Assembly: GCF_014190805.1 (NCBI RefSeq)
Contig: NZ_JACHVQ010000001.1
Span: 124,001 to 188,000 of the forward strand
From: Flexivirga oryzae
Lineage (GTDB): Bacteria > Actinomycetota > Actinomycetes > Actinomycetales > Dermatophilaceae
Direction: 5' to 3'
DNA: 64,000 bases
Positions 54,583-63,333 of the stretch are shown here, piece after piece (within the stretch, counting starts at the first letter, position 1; the number at the start of each line of letters is the position of its first letter). The notes below the pieces were generated by a model. That model did no database searches. It was not told the origin of the DNA and saw only the letters and a program-made list of their open reading frames with translations. A program made the translations under genes and the position numbers.

Positions 54583-56059
54583 TGCGGCCCCTTTCGCCCA
54601 GCGCGTCTACAGCGTCTCGCTCTCGGAGGTCGGCTTCTGTATCCGTAGATTTGGCGGTAGTCGCCTCTTTGGTTGAGGAGCCTGTACGACGCGGCACGTC
54701 GTCGCGGGTGCGATAGCCGTATGCATAGTCGTAATAGCCGGCCACGCGGTTGCTGCGAGGAACACGATTGAGCGTCACGCCTAGCAGTTTTGCGCCGACC
54801 GCGTCGAGAGACTCGAGTGCGGTGAAGACCTGATCGCGTGTTACGAGGCCACTGCCGACGACGAGCACCGCACCGTCCGCGACCGTGCTCAGCACGGCAG
54901 CGTCGGTCACGGGTAGCAGCGGTGGGGCATCGATGAGTACGTAGTCGAAACGCTCATGCAGCTCTTCCAGAGTCGAGCGCATGGCATCCGACTGAAGCAA
55001 CTCACTAGGGTTCGGCGGCAGCGCACCTGCTCCGAGGATTGCAAGTTTGCGCTTGCCGAAAGGTTGTAGCACGTCGGTCAGGTCCGCCTGGTCGATGAGT
55101 ACGTCGGTGAGGCCTACTCCGCCTTCCATGCCGAGGTATTCCAGCAATCGGGGGCGCCGCAGGTCACCCTCAACCAGGCACACACTCGCGCCCGTGTCGG
55201 CGATGACCAAGGCCAGGTTCGCGGTCGTGGTCGTCTTGCCCTCCCCAGCTAGGGACGAGGTCATCACAATGGTCCGGGGATGGTTTGCCGCGTCAACGAA
55301 GCGCAGATTTGTACGCAAGGAGCGGAAGGCTTCAGCGCGCGACGAATGCGGGTCGGTCTGGACCAATAGGGGGTGCTTCGGGGCATCACCGTCGAAAGGA
55401 ATCGCGCCGATGATGGTTAGGTCGTCGGAGAGCTCCTCGACGTCATCTTTGGTGCGCACCTTGCTGTCGAGCGTGTGGCGGAGTATCGCGAGTCCAAATC
55501 CGAGCAGGAGTCCCAGGAGCAAACCCAACGCGAGGTTGCGTGTCGGCTTCGGGCTGACCGGCGAACGGTTGATCGTGGCGTCCTTGGTCATGGTCACCTT
55601 GACCGGGCTCGGAGTCTTGTCCGAGACGCGCTCGATGCTCTGCACGGTCTTGGGGAACTGCTGACCGACCGCCGCCGCGATCTGTTGTGCGCGTTCCGGA
55701 CTCTTGTCGGTGACTGTGACGTCGATCAGGACCGTATTGACTGGTACCGTCGCGACGATCTCGCTCGCTAGTGGCGTGCTGCTCAAGATGTCCAGTTTCT
55801 CGCGAACCGGGTCGAGCACGACCGGGGCGTTCACGAGCTTGGTGTAGGAAGTCACCCTTGCCTGACTGAAGGTGCTGCCCTGAGCAAGTTGGGCCGCATC
55901 CGTAGAGTCGGACGTCGACACGAAGAACTGCAGGCTGGACGAGTACTTCTTCGGCGTGGCCAGGCTGTAGGCCTGAGTAAGCAAGATGACGACCAACGCA
56001 GTGATCGCGATGGTCTTCCAGCGTTTGCGAAAGATCCGAAGGTAGTTACGCAGGTCCAT
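54560..56059 (-). CDS. Bacterial tyrosine autokinase with Wzz domain (Wzc/CapAB-like)
   Basis: 499 residues. MDLRNYLRIFRKRWKTIAIT leads into the first membrane segment of a Wzz domain; the second lies at about 176-195. The cytoplasmic BY-kinase has Walker A TSSLAGEGKTTTTANL (268-283), Walker A' at VCLVEGDLRRPRL, Walker B VLIDAPPLLPVTDA, and a C-terminal tyrosine cluster GYYDYAYGY. The A' motif has Glu where the family usually has the first Asp. It should control polymer length and export by cycles of phosphorylation, opposed by the phosphatase at 27192. AAGGA precedes the ATG at 56059. Confidence 0.9.
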   Translation of the reverse strand: MDLRNYLRIFRKRWKTIAITALVVILLTQAYSLATPKKYSSSLQFFVSTSDSTDAAQLAQGSTFSQARVTSYTKLVNAPVVLDPVREKLDILSSTPLASEIVATVPVNTVLIDVTVTDKSPERAQQIAAAVGQQFPKTVQSIERVSDKTPSPVKVTMTKDATINRSPVSPKPTRNLALGLLLGLLLGFGLAILRHTLDSKVRTKDDVEELSDDLTIIGAIPFDGDAPKHPLLVQTDPHSSRAEAFRSLRTNLRFVDAANHPRTIVMTSSLAGEGKTTTTANLALVIADTGASVCLVEGDLRRPRLLEYLGMEGGVGLTDVLIDQADLTDVLQPFGKRKLAILGAGALPPNPSELLQSDAMRSTLEELHERFDYVLIDAPPLLPVTDAAVLSTVADGAVLVVGSGLVTRDQVFTALESLDAVGAKLLGVTLNRVPRSNRVAGYYDYAYGYRTRDDVPRRTGSSTKEATTAKSTDTEADLRERDAVDALGERGRNARLRTR

Positions 56060-56246
56060 GAGATCCTTCCACCCTTGACATACTGTCCATTCCGTAACAT
56101 AGGTTCCCTAGTGTCACAGCCAGAGCGAGACTACCGGTTCTGACACGATCAGGTGAAATTGCGCATGAGACAGTCCCGCGGAAAAAGGCCACGGGCTTAA
56201 GGTGTGGCGTGCATCATGTGCGCACATTACGAGGCGGTAGGAACAG

Positions 56247-57173
56247 ATGAAGGCATCGCTGACAGGCGCTGTCATCGGCGGGCTCGTGCTCGTCAATGCG
56301 GTGGCGCTCGTTGCCGTCGAGCAGCATTTCAAGGTGACCGCCGAGGCGTCGCCTGCTGCCAGCGGCTCCACCAATCCGTTGCTGTCAGGGACAACCGCCC
56401 CATCCGCCGAAAGCAGCAGTCCTTCGGTCGCCGCAGCTTCGAGTCCGTCCAGCTCAGCTGCCGCGGGCGGCAAGGTCATGTCACCGGGTGTCTTCACCGT
56501 CGCGGCCGACGGCAGTCGCGCCTGGCGTGCGGTCAACTCCGGTGGTTGCGATGGCGGCTCTGTCCAGGTGCAGGCCACCCAGGACGGCGGGGTCACCTGG
56601 ACCACGCTGGGCACCGTGTCGGCCGGCGCTGCCGATGGTCTCGGCTTCGATGCATCTGGCCTGATACAACTGCGGGGGGAGGCGTCGAGTGGCTGCACCC
56701 AGGGTGCGTGGTCACTGTCGACCGATGGCTCATGGGCTACCTCCACGCCGACCTCGTGGGCGCCGAAGGGTGCCAAGAGCGCTGACGTGACCTATCAGGG
56801 GAAACAGCACCAGGCCTGTGCATCCGGCACCGTCATCGACCTGGCCACCGCCGACGCCAACGTCGATGTGCTCTGCTCCACCGGAGACGTGCGCACGGTC
56901 ACCCCGGCCGGGAAGGCGAGCACCGTGTACACGGCGGCCGGCCTGATCAGCATCGGCACCACGCAGGACAACACACTGGTCGTGGCCCGAACGGTCTCCG
57001 GCTGCGACGGCGTGGAGCTGGACAAGATCGTGAACAGCAAGGCTGACTCGATGACGTGCGTCAAGGATGCGAGCAAGGCCGTCGACCTCACCTTCGCCGG
57101 CGATCACGGCTGGCTCGTCGCCGCCAACAACACCTGGACCGGCACGACCAGCGGGGACTGGTCGAAGAGGTGA
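56247..57173 (+). CDS. Membrane-anchored or secreted protein with BNR-like repeats
   Basis: 308 residues. An N-terminal hydrophobic segment (GAVIGGLVLVNAVALVAV) is followed by a Ser/Ala/Pro-rich spacer to about residue 75, then a region of beta-strand repeats. ATQDGGVTWTTLGTVSAG has the S/T-x-DGG-x-TW form of BNR/sialidase-like repeats. Cys pairs (GGCDGG, SSGCTQG, SGCDGVEL) may form disulfides. No enzymatic residues are evident. It probably sits on the outer face of the membrane. It is divergent from the kinase gene and may share its control region. Confidence 0.65.
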   Translation: MKASLTGAVIGGLVLVNAVALVAVEQHFKVTAEASPAASGSTNPLLSGTTAPSAESSSPSVAAASSPSSSAAAGGKVMSPGVFTVAADGSRAWRAVNSGGCDGGSVQVQATQDGGVTWTTLGTVSAGAADGLGFDASGLIQLRGEASSGCTQGAWSLSTDGSWATSTPTSWAPKGAKSADVTYQGKQHQACASGTVIDLATADANVDVLCSTGDVRTVTPAGKASTVYTAAGLISIGTTQDNTLVVARTVSGCDGVELDKIVNSKADSMTCVKDASKAVDLTFAGDHGWLVAANNTWTGTTSGDWSKR

Positions 57174-57179
57174 CCCGGG

Positions 57180-57854
57180 TCAGCCGTCGAGCTGCAGCCA
57201 GCTCTGCCAGCCGCCGTTGAGGACCAGCCAGGCGATCAGGCCGTAACCGGCCTGTCCGGGGTGCATCCCGTCGCCGGCGGCCAGGTCCGTGTGCCACTGA
57301 TCGTGGCCGAGCAGCGGGCGGAAGCAGTCGACATACGTGATGCCACGACGGGAGCACACGTCGGCCTGCGCGTCGACGAGGATCTCCAGGCGCTCGTTGG
57401 TCTCGGTGTCGACGGTCGGGGCGGGGCCCACGACATACGTCGAGATGGCCGACGACGAGGCGTCGTCGAGGATGTTGGCCAGGTTGAGCCGGGAGCGCGC
57501 CGTGGTGAGGCCCTGCGCGATGTCGTTGAGACCGACGCCGACGACGAGGCGGCGCTCGTTCGCCTGCTCCCAACGGGGCTCGCACTCCTTCTGCCAGCGA
57601 GCCAGCACGTCCGTGGAGCTCTGGCCGCGGATGCCGAGGTTGTAGGTGGACAGGTCGATCCCGGAGTGCGGGGTGCGCGCGACCACGCGGGAGACCCAGC
57701 CGAGCGCCTTGGGGTCCCCGAACCCGGCGACGAAGGAGTCGCCCACGAAGCACAGGCCGATGCGACGGTCACCCTCGGCGACGTGAAAGCGAGCGGTGGG
57801 GCTGAACTCGGGTTCGCTGCCTTCGTGGTGGTTGGTCACGTGGGACATTCTCAC
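57180..57854 (-). CDS. SGNH/GDSL-type hydrolase
   Basis: About 222-224 residues. IGLCFVGDSFVAGFGDPKAL is block I with the catalytic Ser in GDS; LGIRGQSSTDVLARW (block II Gly) and VVGVGLNDIAQG (block III Asn) follow, and DGMHPGQAGYGLIAWL holds the block V D-x-x-H. The order is that of SGNH esterases and lipases. No signal peptide, so cytoplasmic. The start is either the GTG at 57854, overlapping the DUF6104 stop, or the ATG at 57848. It is convergent with the BNR-like protein gene, 6 bases apart. Confidence 0.85.
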   Translation of the reverse strand: MRMSHVTNHHEGSEPEFSPTARFHVAEGDRRIGLCFVGDSFVAGFGDPKALGWVSRVVARTPHSGIDLSTYNLGIRGQSSTDVLARWQKECEPRWEQANERRLVVGVGLNDIAQGLTTARSRLNLANILDDASSSAISTYVVGPAPTVDTETNERLEILVDAQADVCSRRGITYVDCFRPLLGHDQWHTDLAAGDGMHPGQAGYGLIAWLVLNGGWQSWLQLDG

Positions 57855-58027
57855 TCATCCTCGTCGTCGAGACGGGCAAGCCAGGTCGCGAGTCGCTCCA
57901 CAGGGGTCTCGAAGTCGGGGTTCAGGTCGACGAAGGTGCGTAACTGATCGGACAACCAGCCAAGGGTGACTTCCTCGTCGCCACGGCGCTCGGCGAGCTC
58001 TTCGATGCCTCGGTCGGTGAAATACAC
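57851..58027 (-). CDS. DUF6104 family small protein
   Basis: A 58-residue acidic protein from a GTG at 58027: VYFTDRGIEELAERRGDEEV, then LRTFVDLNPDFETPVERLAT and WLARLDDEDE. The pattern matches the small actinobacterial DUF6104 proteins of unknown function. The frame is open to 58171 but the upstream codons lack similarity. Its stop overlaps the SGNH hydrolase start (GTGA). Confidence 0.82.
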   Translation of the reverse strand: MYFTDRGIEELAERRGDEEVTLGWLSDQLRTFVDLNPDFETPVERLATWLARLDDEDE

Positions 58028-58078
58028 GATTGCAATGTAGTCCCGCGGTCGGCCTGTGGTGCGGCGGGATCGGAGGCA

Positions 58079-58340
58079 TGGGTCAGCCGGGAGAGACGTA
58101 TGCGCTGACACTGCACGGTCGCCGAGTGGGGACGATCCAGCCCGTCCAAGCCGCCTCGGGTGCCACCCCACCGAAGAGGACCGGCCCGGTCGACCCGTCA
58201 GTCTTCGCTCACCACGAACTGCGCACCGCTGACTCAGTCGACGACTTGCTGGAGGACATGAAGGGGGGTGGTGACGGACTTCTATGTCGACACTTCAGTC
58301 GCCGGACGGATCGTGCTGGGCCACTCGCCGGCCGCGGGCG
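58079..58340 (+). pseudogene. Remnant of a Phd/VapB-VapC toxin-antitoxin pair
   Basis: The frame from about 58085 reads GETYALTLHGRRVGTIQPV, the middle of a Phd/YefM-type antitoxin, and ends TADSVDDLLEDMKGG. A one-base loss just before the expected ...GEW stop breaks the end. A GTG at 58271 then starts VTDFYVDTSVAGRIVLGHSP, the first strand of a PIN-domain toxin with its Asp. It ceases to look like a PIN domain at about 58340, where it meets the 3' end of the intact VapC gene. Both genes are therefore fragments. Confidence 0.7.
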
Positions 58341-58345
58341 TGGCG

Positions 58346-58720
58346 TCACACGTCATGTATGACGATTCGCTGCCCACCTGCCGCCAGCTCGATGTCGCTC
58401 CGGTTGGAGGTGACGACTGCGTCCCCTCGTCGCAAGGCGCCCTCGGTGACCGCGAGGTCAACGGTGTCGTCGAGGCCGGAACTCGCGGCCAATACGCCGA
58501 TCGCGCGGGCCCGTGACTCGACCAGTGGTTCGATCCGACAACCCTTCAGCGCTCGTGACAGATTATGCTGCGGGCCGCCGCGCCACACCTCACCGAGCAC
58601 CCCTGCAGGAACTGTCGGCACGATGCCGTGGGTCAGCGCCGCGGAGTGGAGCGACCAGAGCAGCCGATCGTTCGCTTCGGCGGCGATGAGCGCGCCGGTG
58701 TCGTAGGTCAGTCCGCTCAC
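58346..58720 (-). CDS. vapC: PIN-domain toxin, VapC-like
   Basis: 124 residues from a GTG at 58720 that overlaps the antitoxin stop. LTYDTGALIAAEANDRLLWS gives the first metal-binding Asp, VPAGVLGEVWRGG the conserved Glu, and GLDDTVDLAVTEGALRRGDA with VVTSNRSDIELAA the later acidic residues. PIN toxins are Mg-dependent ribonucleases that cut tRNA or rRNA when free of antitoxin. The frame is open to 58822 but the upstream part is antisense-like with no homology. Confidence 0.85.
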   Translation of the reverse strand: MSGLTYDTGALIAAEANDRLLWSLHSAALTHGIVPTVPAGVLGEVWRGGPQHNLSRALKGCRIEPLVESRARAIGVLAASSGLDDTVDLAVTEGALRRGDAVVTSNRSDIELAAGGQRIVIHDV

Positions 58721-58974
58721 GACGCTGCGGCCCCGCCGGTCTGCTTCGCGAGGAGCCCGTCCAGAAGGGCTTCGCCGGCGGCGCGCTCTGCAGCGGTGAG
58801 GGCGCCCGCCTCGGACTCCCACTCCGCCACTCCTTGCAGCCCCTCGCGGAGGCGCAACTGGCGCTGGGCGGCCGCCGACAACCAGGCCGAAAACGACACG
58901 CCGTCCTCCGCAGCTACCGTTTCGATCCGTCGGGCCACGTCGTCATCAAGTGATACAGATCGCTTGCTCACCAT
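58717..58974 (-). CDS. vapB: Ribbon-helix-helix antitoxin, VapB-like
   Basis: 85 residues beginning VSKRSVSLDDDVARRIETVA, a ribbon-helix-helix DNA-binding start. GVSFSAWLSAAAQRQLRLRE and an acidic C-terminal tail that would wrap the toxin follow. It overlaps the toxin gene by 4 bases. The pair should repress its own promoter upstream of 58974. Confidence 0.83.
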   Translation of the reverse strand: MVSKRSVSLDDDVARRIETVAAEDGVSFSAWLSAAAQRQLRLREGLQGVAEWESEAGALTAAERAAGEALLDGLLAKQTGGAAAS

Positions 58975-59030
58975 GACCCTACGGTAGCACCGATGGTATT
59001 ACTGAGGTTTCCTCGCGTTGGCGACGAGAC

Positions 59031-59059
59031 GGGCCGCACACCAAGTTGGTGTGCGGCCC
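59031..59059 (-). terminator. Terminator of the kgd gene
   Basis: A perfect 13-bp stem (59031-59043 with 59047-59059, arm GGGCCGCACACCA) closes a three-base loop. It begins 16 bases after the end of the kgd frame on the minus strand and also faces the antitoxin promoter region. Confidence 0.88.
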
Positions 59060-59074
59060 TGACGGTTGCTGGTC

Positions 59075-62000
59075 TCAGCGGTTGAAGGACTCGCTCAGCA
59101 GTTGTTCGCGCTGCTCGTCGTGGCGCTTGTGCGAGCCGGTGGCCGGGGCCGCGGACGCCGCACGCGACACCAGCCGCAGCGGGCGGGTCTCGCCCAGCGG
59201 TGCGAGCAACTCGGGCAGGTTCAGCGCCATGAACGGCCAGGCACCCTGGTTGCGCGGCTCGTCCTGCACCCAGACGACCTCGGCGTTCGGGTACTTCGCC
59301 AGCTCGGTCGCGATCTCCTGCGCCGGGATCGGGGCGAGCTGCTCGACGCGCACGATGGCCGTCTGCTGGTCGCCGCGCTTGGTGCGCTCGGCCTCCAGGT
59401 CGTAGACGACACGCGAGGACGCCAGCAGCACCCGGGTGACCTCGGTGTTGTTCAGCTGCGCCTGGTCGGCGAGCACCGGCTGGAAGCGTCCGCTGGTGAA
59501 GTCCTCCGTGCTGGAAGTTGCGGCCTTCACCCGCAGCAGTTGCTTCGGTGTGAAGACGATCAGCGGCTTGCGCGGGCGAGCCGCTGCCTGGCGACGCAGC
59601 AGGTGGAAGTACGACGCCGGCGTCGACGGGTAGGCGACCGTCATGTTGTCCTCGGCGAACAACTGCAGGTAGCGCTCGATGCGCGCCGACGAGTGGTCGG
59701 CGCCCTGGCCCTCGTAGCCGTGGGGGAGCAGCAGCACCACGGAGGAGCGCTGCGCCCACTTCTGCTCACCGGAGCTGATGAACTCGTCGATGATCGTCTG
59801 CGCGCCGTCGGCGAAGTCGCCGAACTGCGCCTCCCACAGCACCAGCGCGTCCGGCCGCTCCACCGAGTAGCCGTACTCGAAGCCCATCGCGGCATACTCG
59901 CTCAGCAACGAGTCGTAGACCCAGAACCACGCCTGGTCCGGCGACAGGTAACGCAGCGGCGTCCACTCGTTGCCGTTGGTGTGGTCGATCAGCACCGAGT
60001 GGCGCTGCACGAACGTGCCGCGGCGGCTGTCCTGCCCGGCGAGGCGCACCGGGGTGCCCTCCATCAGCAGCGAACCGAACGCGAGCAGCTCGCCCATCGC
60101 CCAGTCGATGCCGCCGCTGGTAGTCATGTCCGCGCGCCGCTCCATCAGCTTGGCGAGCTTCGGGTGGACGGTGAAGCCGTCGGGCGGGCTCACCCACGTC
60201 TTGCCGATCCGCAGCAACTCGTCGCTGCTGATCGCGGTGTCCAGGTAGCTGCCGTCCGCCCGGGAGTCGTCCGCCTCCTGCGCCGACGGGCGCTCCAGGC
60301 CGCCGTGACCCTCGGCGTCGGTGCCGACTGAGCTGTCCGCCGCCGGTGCGGAGGCCTCCTGCTTGGCCGCCTTGGTCTCGGTGAAGACCCGCTCCAGTTG
60401 CGCCTGATAGTCCTTCAGCGCGGCCTCGGCCTCGTCCGGGGTGATGTCGCCGCGGCCGATAAGGGCCTCGGTGTAGAGCTTGCGGACGCTGCGCTTGGAC
60501 TCGATTAGCTTGTACATCATCGGCTGCGTCATCGACGGGTCGTCGCCCTCGTTGTGGCCACGGCGGCGGTAGCACACCATGTCGATGACGACGTCGCGGT
60601 TGAACTTCTGGCGGTATTCGAATGCCAGCTCCGCGACACCGACGCACGCCTCCGGGTCGTCCCCGTTGACGTGGAAGATCGGCGCCTGCACCATCCGCGC
60701 GACGTCGGTGCTGTATGTCGAGCTGCGGCTCTGCGACGGCGCCGTGGTGAAGCCCACCTGGTTGTTGACCACGATGTGGATCGTGCCGCCGGTGCGGTAA
60801 CCGCGCAGCTGGGACAGGTTGAGCGTCTCGGCGACAATGCCCTGGCCGGCGAACGCCGCGTCACCGTGCATCAGGATCGGCAGCACGGTGAACGCCGCAC
60901 CGGCCAGGTTGATGCGGTCCTGCTTGGCGCGGGCGATGCCCTCGAGCACCGCGTCGACCGCCTCCAGGTGCGAGGGGTTGGCGGCGAGGTAGACGCTCGT
61001 GCTGTTGCCCGCGTCGGAGGTGAAGGTGCCCTCCGTGCCCAGGTGGTACTTCACGTCGCCCGAACCCTGCACCGACTTCGGCCGCGGGTTGTCCTCGAAC
61101 TCCCGGAAGATCTGCCCGTAGGACTTGCCGGCGATGTTGGCCAGCACGTTGAGGCGGCCGCGGTGCGGCATACCGATGCAGACCTCGTCCATGTCGTTGT
61201 CGGCGGCCTCGGAGATGATGCGGTCGAGCATCGCGATGACCGACTCGCCGCCCTCCAGCGAGAAACGCTTCTGCCCGACATACTTCGTCTGCAGGAAGGT
61301 CTCGAACGCCTCAGCGGCGTTGAGCCGGCGCAGGATGCGCAGCTGCTCGGCGCTGGACTGCTTCTCGTAGCCCTTCTCGACCTTGCTCTGGATCCACGCC
61401 CGCTGCTCCGGGTCCTGGATGTGCATGTATTCGATGCCGATCGAGCGGCAGTAGGCGTCGCGCAGGATCCCGAGGATCTCGCGCAGCTTCAGGAACGGCT
61501 TGCCGCCGAAACCGCCGGTCGGGAAGGTGCGGTCCAGGTCCCACAGCGTCAGGCCGTGGGTGGTGACCTCGAGGTCGGTGTGCGCCCGCTGCTTGTATTC
61601 GAGCGGGTCGATGTCGGCCATCAGGTGACCGCGCACCCGGTAGGCGTGGATCAGCTCCTGGACGCGCGCCACCTTGTTGATGTCGTCGTCGTGGCCCGCC
61701 TCGATGTCCTGCACCCAGCGGATCGGCTCGTAGGGGATCTTCAGCGACTGGAAGATGTCGTCGTAGAAGCCGTCCTCGCCGAGCAGCAACTGGTGCACCA
61801 CGCGCAGGAACTCGCCCGAGACGGCGCCCTGGATGACGCGGTGGTCGTAGGTCGAGGTCAGCGTGATGATCTTGCTGACGGCGTTCTTGTTGAGCGTGTC
61901 GACGCTCGCGCCCTGCCACTCGGCCGGGTATTCGAGCGCGCCGACGCCGATGATTGCCCCGGCGCCCTTCATCAGGCGCGGGATCGAGTGCACCGTGCCG

Positions 62001-62905
62001 ATGCCGCCCGGGTTGGTGAGGCTGATCGTGGTGCCGGCGTAGTCGTCGAGGGTCAGCTTGTTGCTGCGCGCCTTGCGGACCATCTCCTCGTATGCCGCCC
62101 AGAACTGCGCGAAGTCCATCTCCTCGGCGCCCTTGACGCTGGGCACGACGAGGGTGCGCGACCCGTCTTCCTTCTGCAGGTCGATCGCCAGGCCGAAGCC
62201 GACGTGGCCGGGCTTGATGAGGGTCGGCTTGCCCTTCTCGTCCTCGCCGAGCGCGTAGTTCATCTCCGGCACCAGCTTGAGCGCCCGGATGATGGCGTAA
62301 CCGATGATGTGGGTGAAGCTGACCTTGCCACCACGGCTGCGGGACAGGTGGTTGTTGATGACGATGCGGTTGTCGATCAGCAGCTTGGCCGGGACCGCGC
62401 GCACGCTGGTCGCGGTCGGGACCGTGAGGCTGGTCTCCATGTTGGAGACGATGCGGGCGGCGACGCCCTTGAGCGGCACGCTCTGGTCCTCGGCGGGGCC
62501 GACCTCCGGCACCTTCGGTGCGGACGCGTCGCGCGCGATGACCTTGCCCTCGGACAGCTCCCAGTCCTTGGGGTCGGGGCGCGGTGCCTCCTTGGGCGCC
62601 TGCCGGGCGGCGCCCTTGGGCGGCTCGGGGGCGGCGGGCGTGGCGGGGGCCGCAGGCTTGGTGGCCGGGGCGCTCTGTGCTGCGGGGGCCGCCGGTGTCG
62701 CGGCGGGGGCCGCGTCCGCCGTGGCGGGGGTGCTCGTCGTCTGGCCGTTGCCGACGGGCGTGGTGCTGGGCCGGTAATCCTCGAAGAAGCTCCACCACGC
62801 CTTGTCGACGGAGTTCTTGTCCTGTTTGTACTGCTCGTAGAGCTCGTCAACGAGCCATTCATTGGGTCCGAATGTCGCGAGGGGGTCAGGCGACTGGGAT
62901 GACAC
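59075..62905 (-). CDS. kgd: Multifunctional 2-oxoglutarate decarboxylase/dehydrogenase with acyltransferase domain
   Basis: 1,276 residues, the normal length of actinobacterial Kgd/OdhA. An N-terminal segment GPNEWLVDELYEQYKQDKNS is followed by an Ala/Pro-rich linker (about 50-110). An E2-like succinyltransferase domain (about 120-370) contains the catalytic STYDHRVIQGAVSGEFL. The thiamine-diphosphate E1 part begins near 390 and has CIGMPHRGRLNVLANIAG and HGDAAFAGQGIVAETLNL. It decarboxylates 2-oxoglutarate and, with lipoyl E2/E3 partners, makes succinyl-CoA in the TCA cycle. It lacks a lipoyl domain, as usual for this type. Single gene with its own terminator. Confidence 0.96.
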   Translation of the reverse strand: MSSQSPDPLATFGPNEWLVDELYEQYKQDKNSVDKAWWSFFEDYRPSTTPVGNGQTTSTPATADAAPAATPAAPAAQSAPATKPAAPATPAAPEPPKGAARQAPKEAPRPDPKDWELSEGKVIARDASAPKVPEVGPAEDQSVPLKGVAARIVSNMETSLTVPTATSVRAVPAKLLIDNRIVINNHLSRSRGGKVSFTHIIGYAIIRALKLVPEMNYALGEDEKGKPTLIKPGHVGFGLAIDLQKEDGSRTLVVPSVKGAEEMDFAQFWAAYEEMVRKARSNKLTLDDYAGTTISLTNPGGIGTVHSIPRLMKGAGAIIGVGALEYPAEWQGASVDTLNKNAVSKIITLTSTYDHRVIQGAVSGEFLRVVHQLLLGEDGFYDDIFQSLKIPYEPIRWVQDIEAGHDDDINKVARVQELIHAYRVRGHLMADIDPLEYKQRAHTDLEVTTHGLTLWDLDRTFPTGGFGGKPFLKLREILGILRDAYCRSIGIEYMHIQDPEQRAWIQSKVEKGYEKQSSAEQLRILRRLNAAEAFETFLQTKYVGQKRFSLEGGESVIAMLDRIISEAADNDMDEVCIGMPHRGRLNVLANIAGKSYGQIFREFEDNPRPKSVQGSGDVKYHLGTEGTFTSDAGNSTSVYLAANPSHLEAVDAVLEGIARAKQDRINLAGAAFTVLPILMHGDAAFAGQGIVAETLNLSQLRGYRTGGTIHIVVNNQVGFTTAPSQSRSSTYSTDVARMVQAPIFHVNGDDPEACVGVAELAFEYRQKFNRDVVIDMVCYRRRGHNEGDDPSMTQPMMYKLIESKRSVRKLYTEALIGRGDITPDEAEAALKDYQAQLERVFTETKAAKQEASAPAADSSVGTDAEGHGGLERPSAQEADDSRADGSYLDTAISSDELLRIGKTWVSPPDGFTVHPKLAKLMERRADMTTSGGIDWAMGELLAFGSLLMEGTPVRLAGQDSRRGTFVQRHSVLIDHTNGNEWTPLRYLSPDQAWFWVYDSLLSEYAAMGFEYGYSVERPDALVLWEAQFGDFADGAQTIIDEFISSGEQKWAQRSSVVLLLPHGYEGQGADHSSARIERYLQLFAEDNMTVAYPSTPASYFHLLRRQAAARPRKPLIVFTPKQLLRVKAATSSTEDFTSGRFQPVLADQAQLNNTEVTRVLLASSRVVYDLEAERTKRGDQQTAIVRVEQLAPIPAQEIATELAKYPNAEVVWVQDEPRNQGAWPFMALNLPELLAPLGETRPLRLVSRAASAAPATGSHKRHDEQREQLLSESFNR

Positions 62906-63333
62906 GCGAATGCGCCTCTTTCGTCAAGGTCGGCACGGCCATGCTGAGGATGTCCGGCTATGCGGGTTTCAGGCGTATGACGACAGGAGTCGGCATACAG
63001 ATCCAGCGTAACGTGAAGGGGCAGGTCCGCCACACCTGGTCCACGGTGTGTGCTATGGAGAATTTTCGCGGTTTTTCCGGCGTGTCGTCCGTAGACCGGT
63101 GGATGTCGTGGGTGACCGTCGGTCCGTGCCCGCAGGCGATGCTTGACCAGCATCGAATCGCGACATATCGTGTTTGACGAACACGCGATATGTCGCGAAG
63201 TGTGCACCGCGGTGGCTGAGTAAGGGTGAGGCGTTGCATTGAGTAGCCGGCGAGGAACGAGCCGGCGTATCGAAATGCACGAGCCCGCATCGAAGTCCTG
63301 CGGTCTCCAGAACGACGACGAGGAGAGAACGAC
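62906..63333. other. Divergent control region of kgd and the DUF4097 gene
   Basis: This 428-base gap holds promoters for two divergent genes. The only clear structure is the inverted repeat at 63158-63198 described separately. No coding frame with family motifs was seen. Confidence 0.6.
63158..63198. promoter_or_regulatory. Long inverted repeat, candidate operator
   Basis: The 13-base arm TCGCGACATATCG (63158-63170) is repeated exactly inverted at 63186-63198 with a 15-base spacer. The inner 10 bases of each arm are themselves nearly palindromic. It lies 136 bases upstream of the DUF4097 start and is not followed by a T-run. An operator for a dimeric repressor is more likely than a terminator. 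Confidence 0.6.

Noticed and set aside
61311..62798. A 495-codon minus-strand frame inside kgd
   Set aside because: Arg/Pro/Gly-rich shadow of kgd in another frame.
60554..62902. A 782-codon plus-strand open frame
   Set aside because: It is antisense to kgd, whose frame carries every expected motif.
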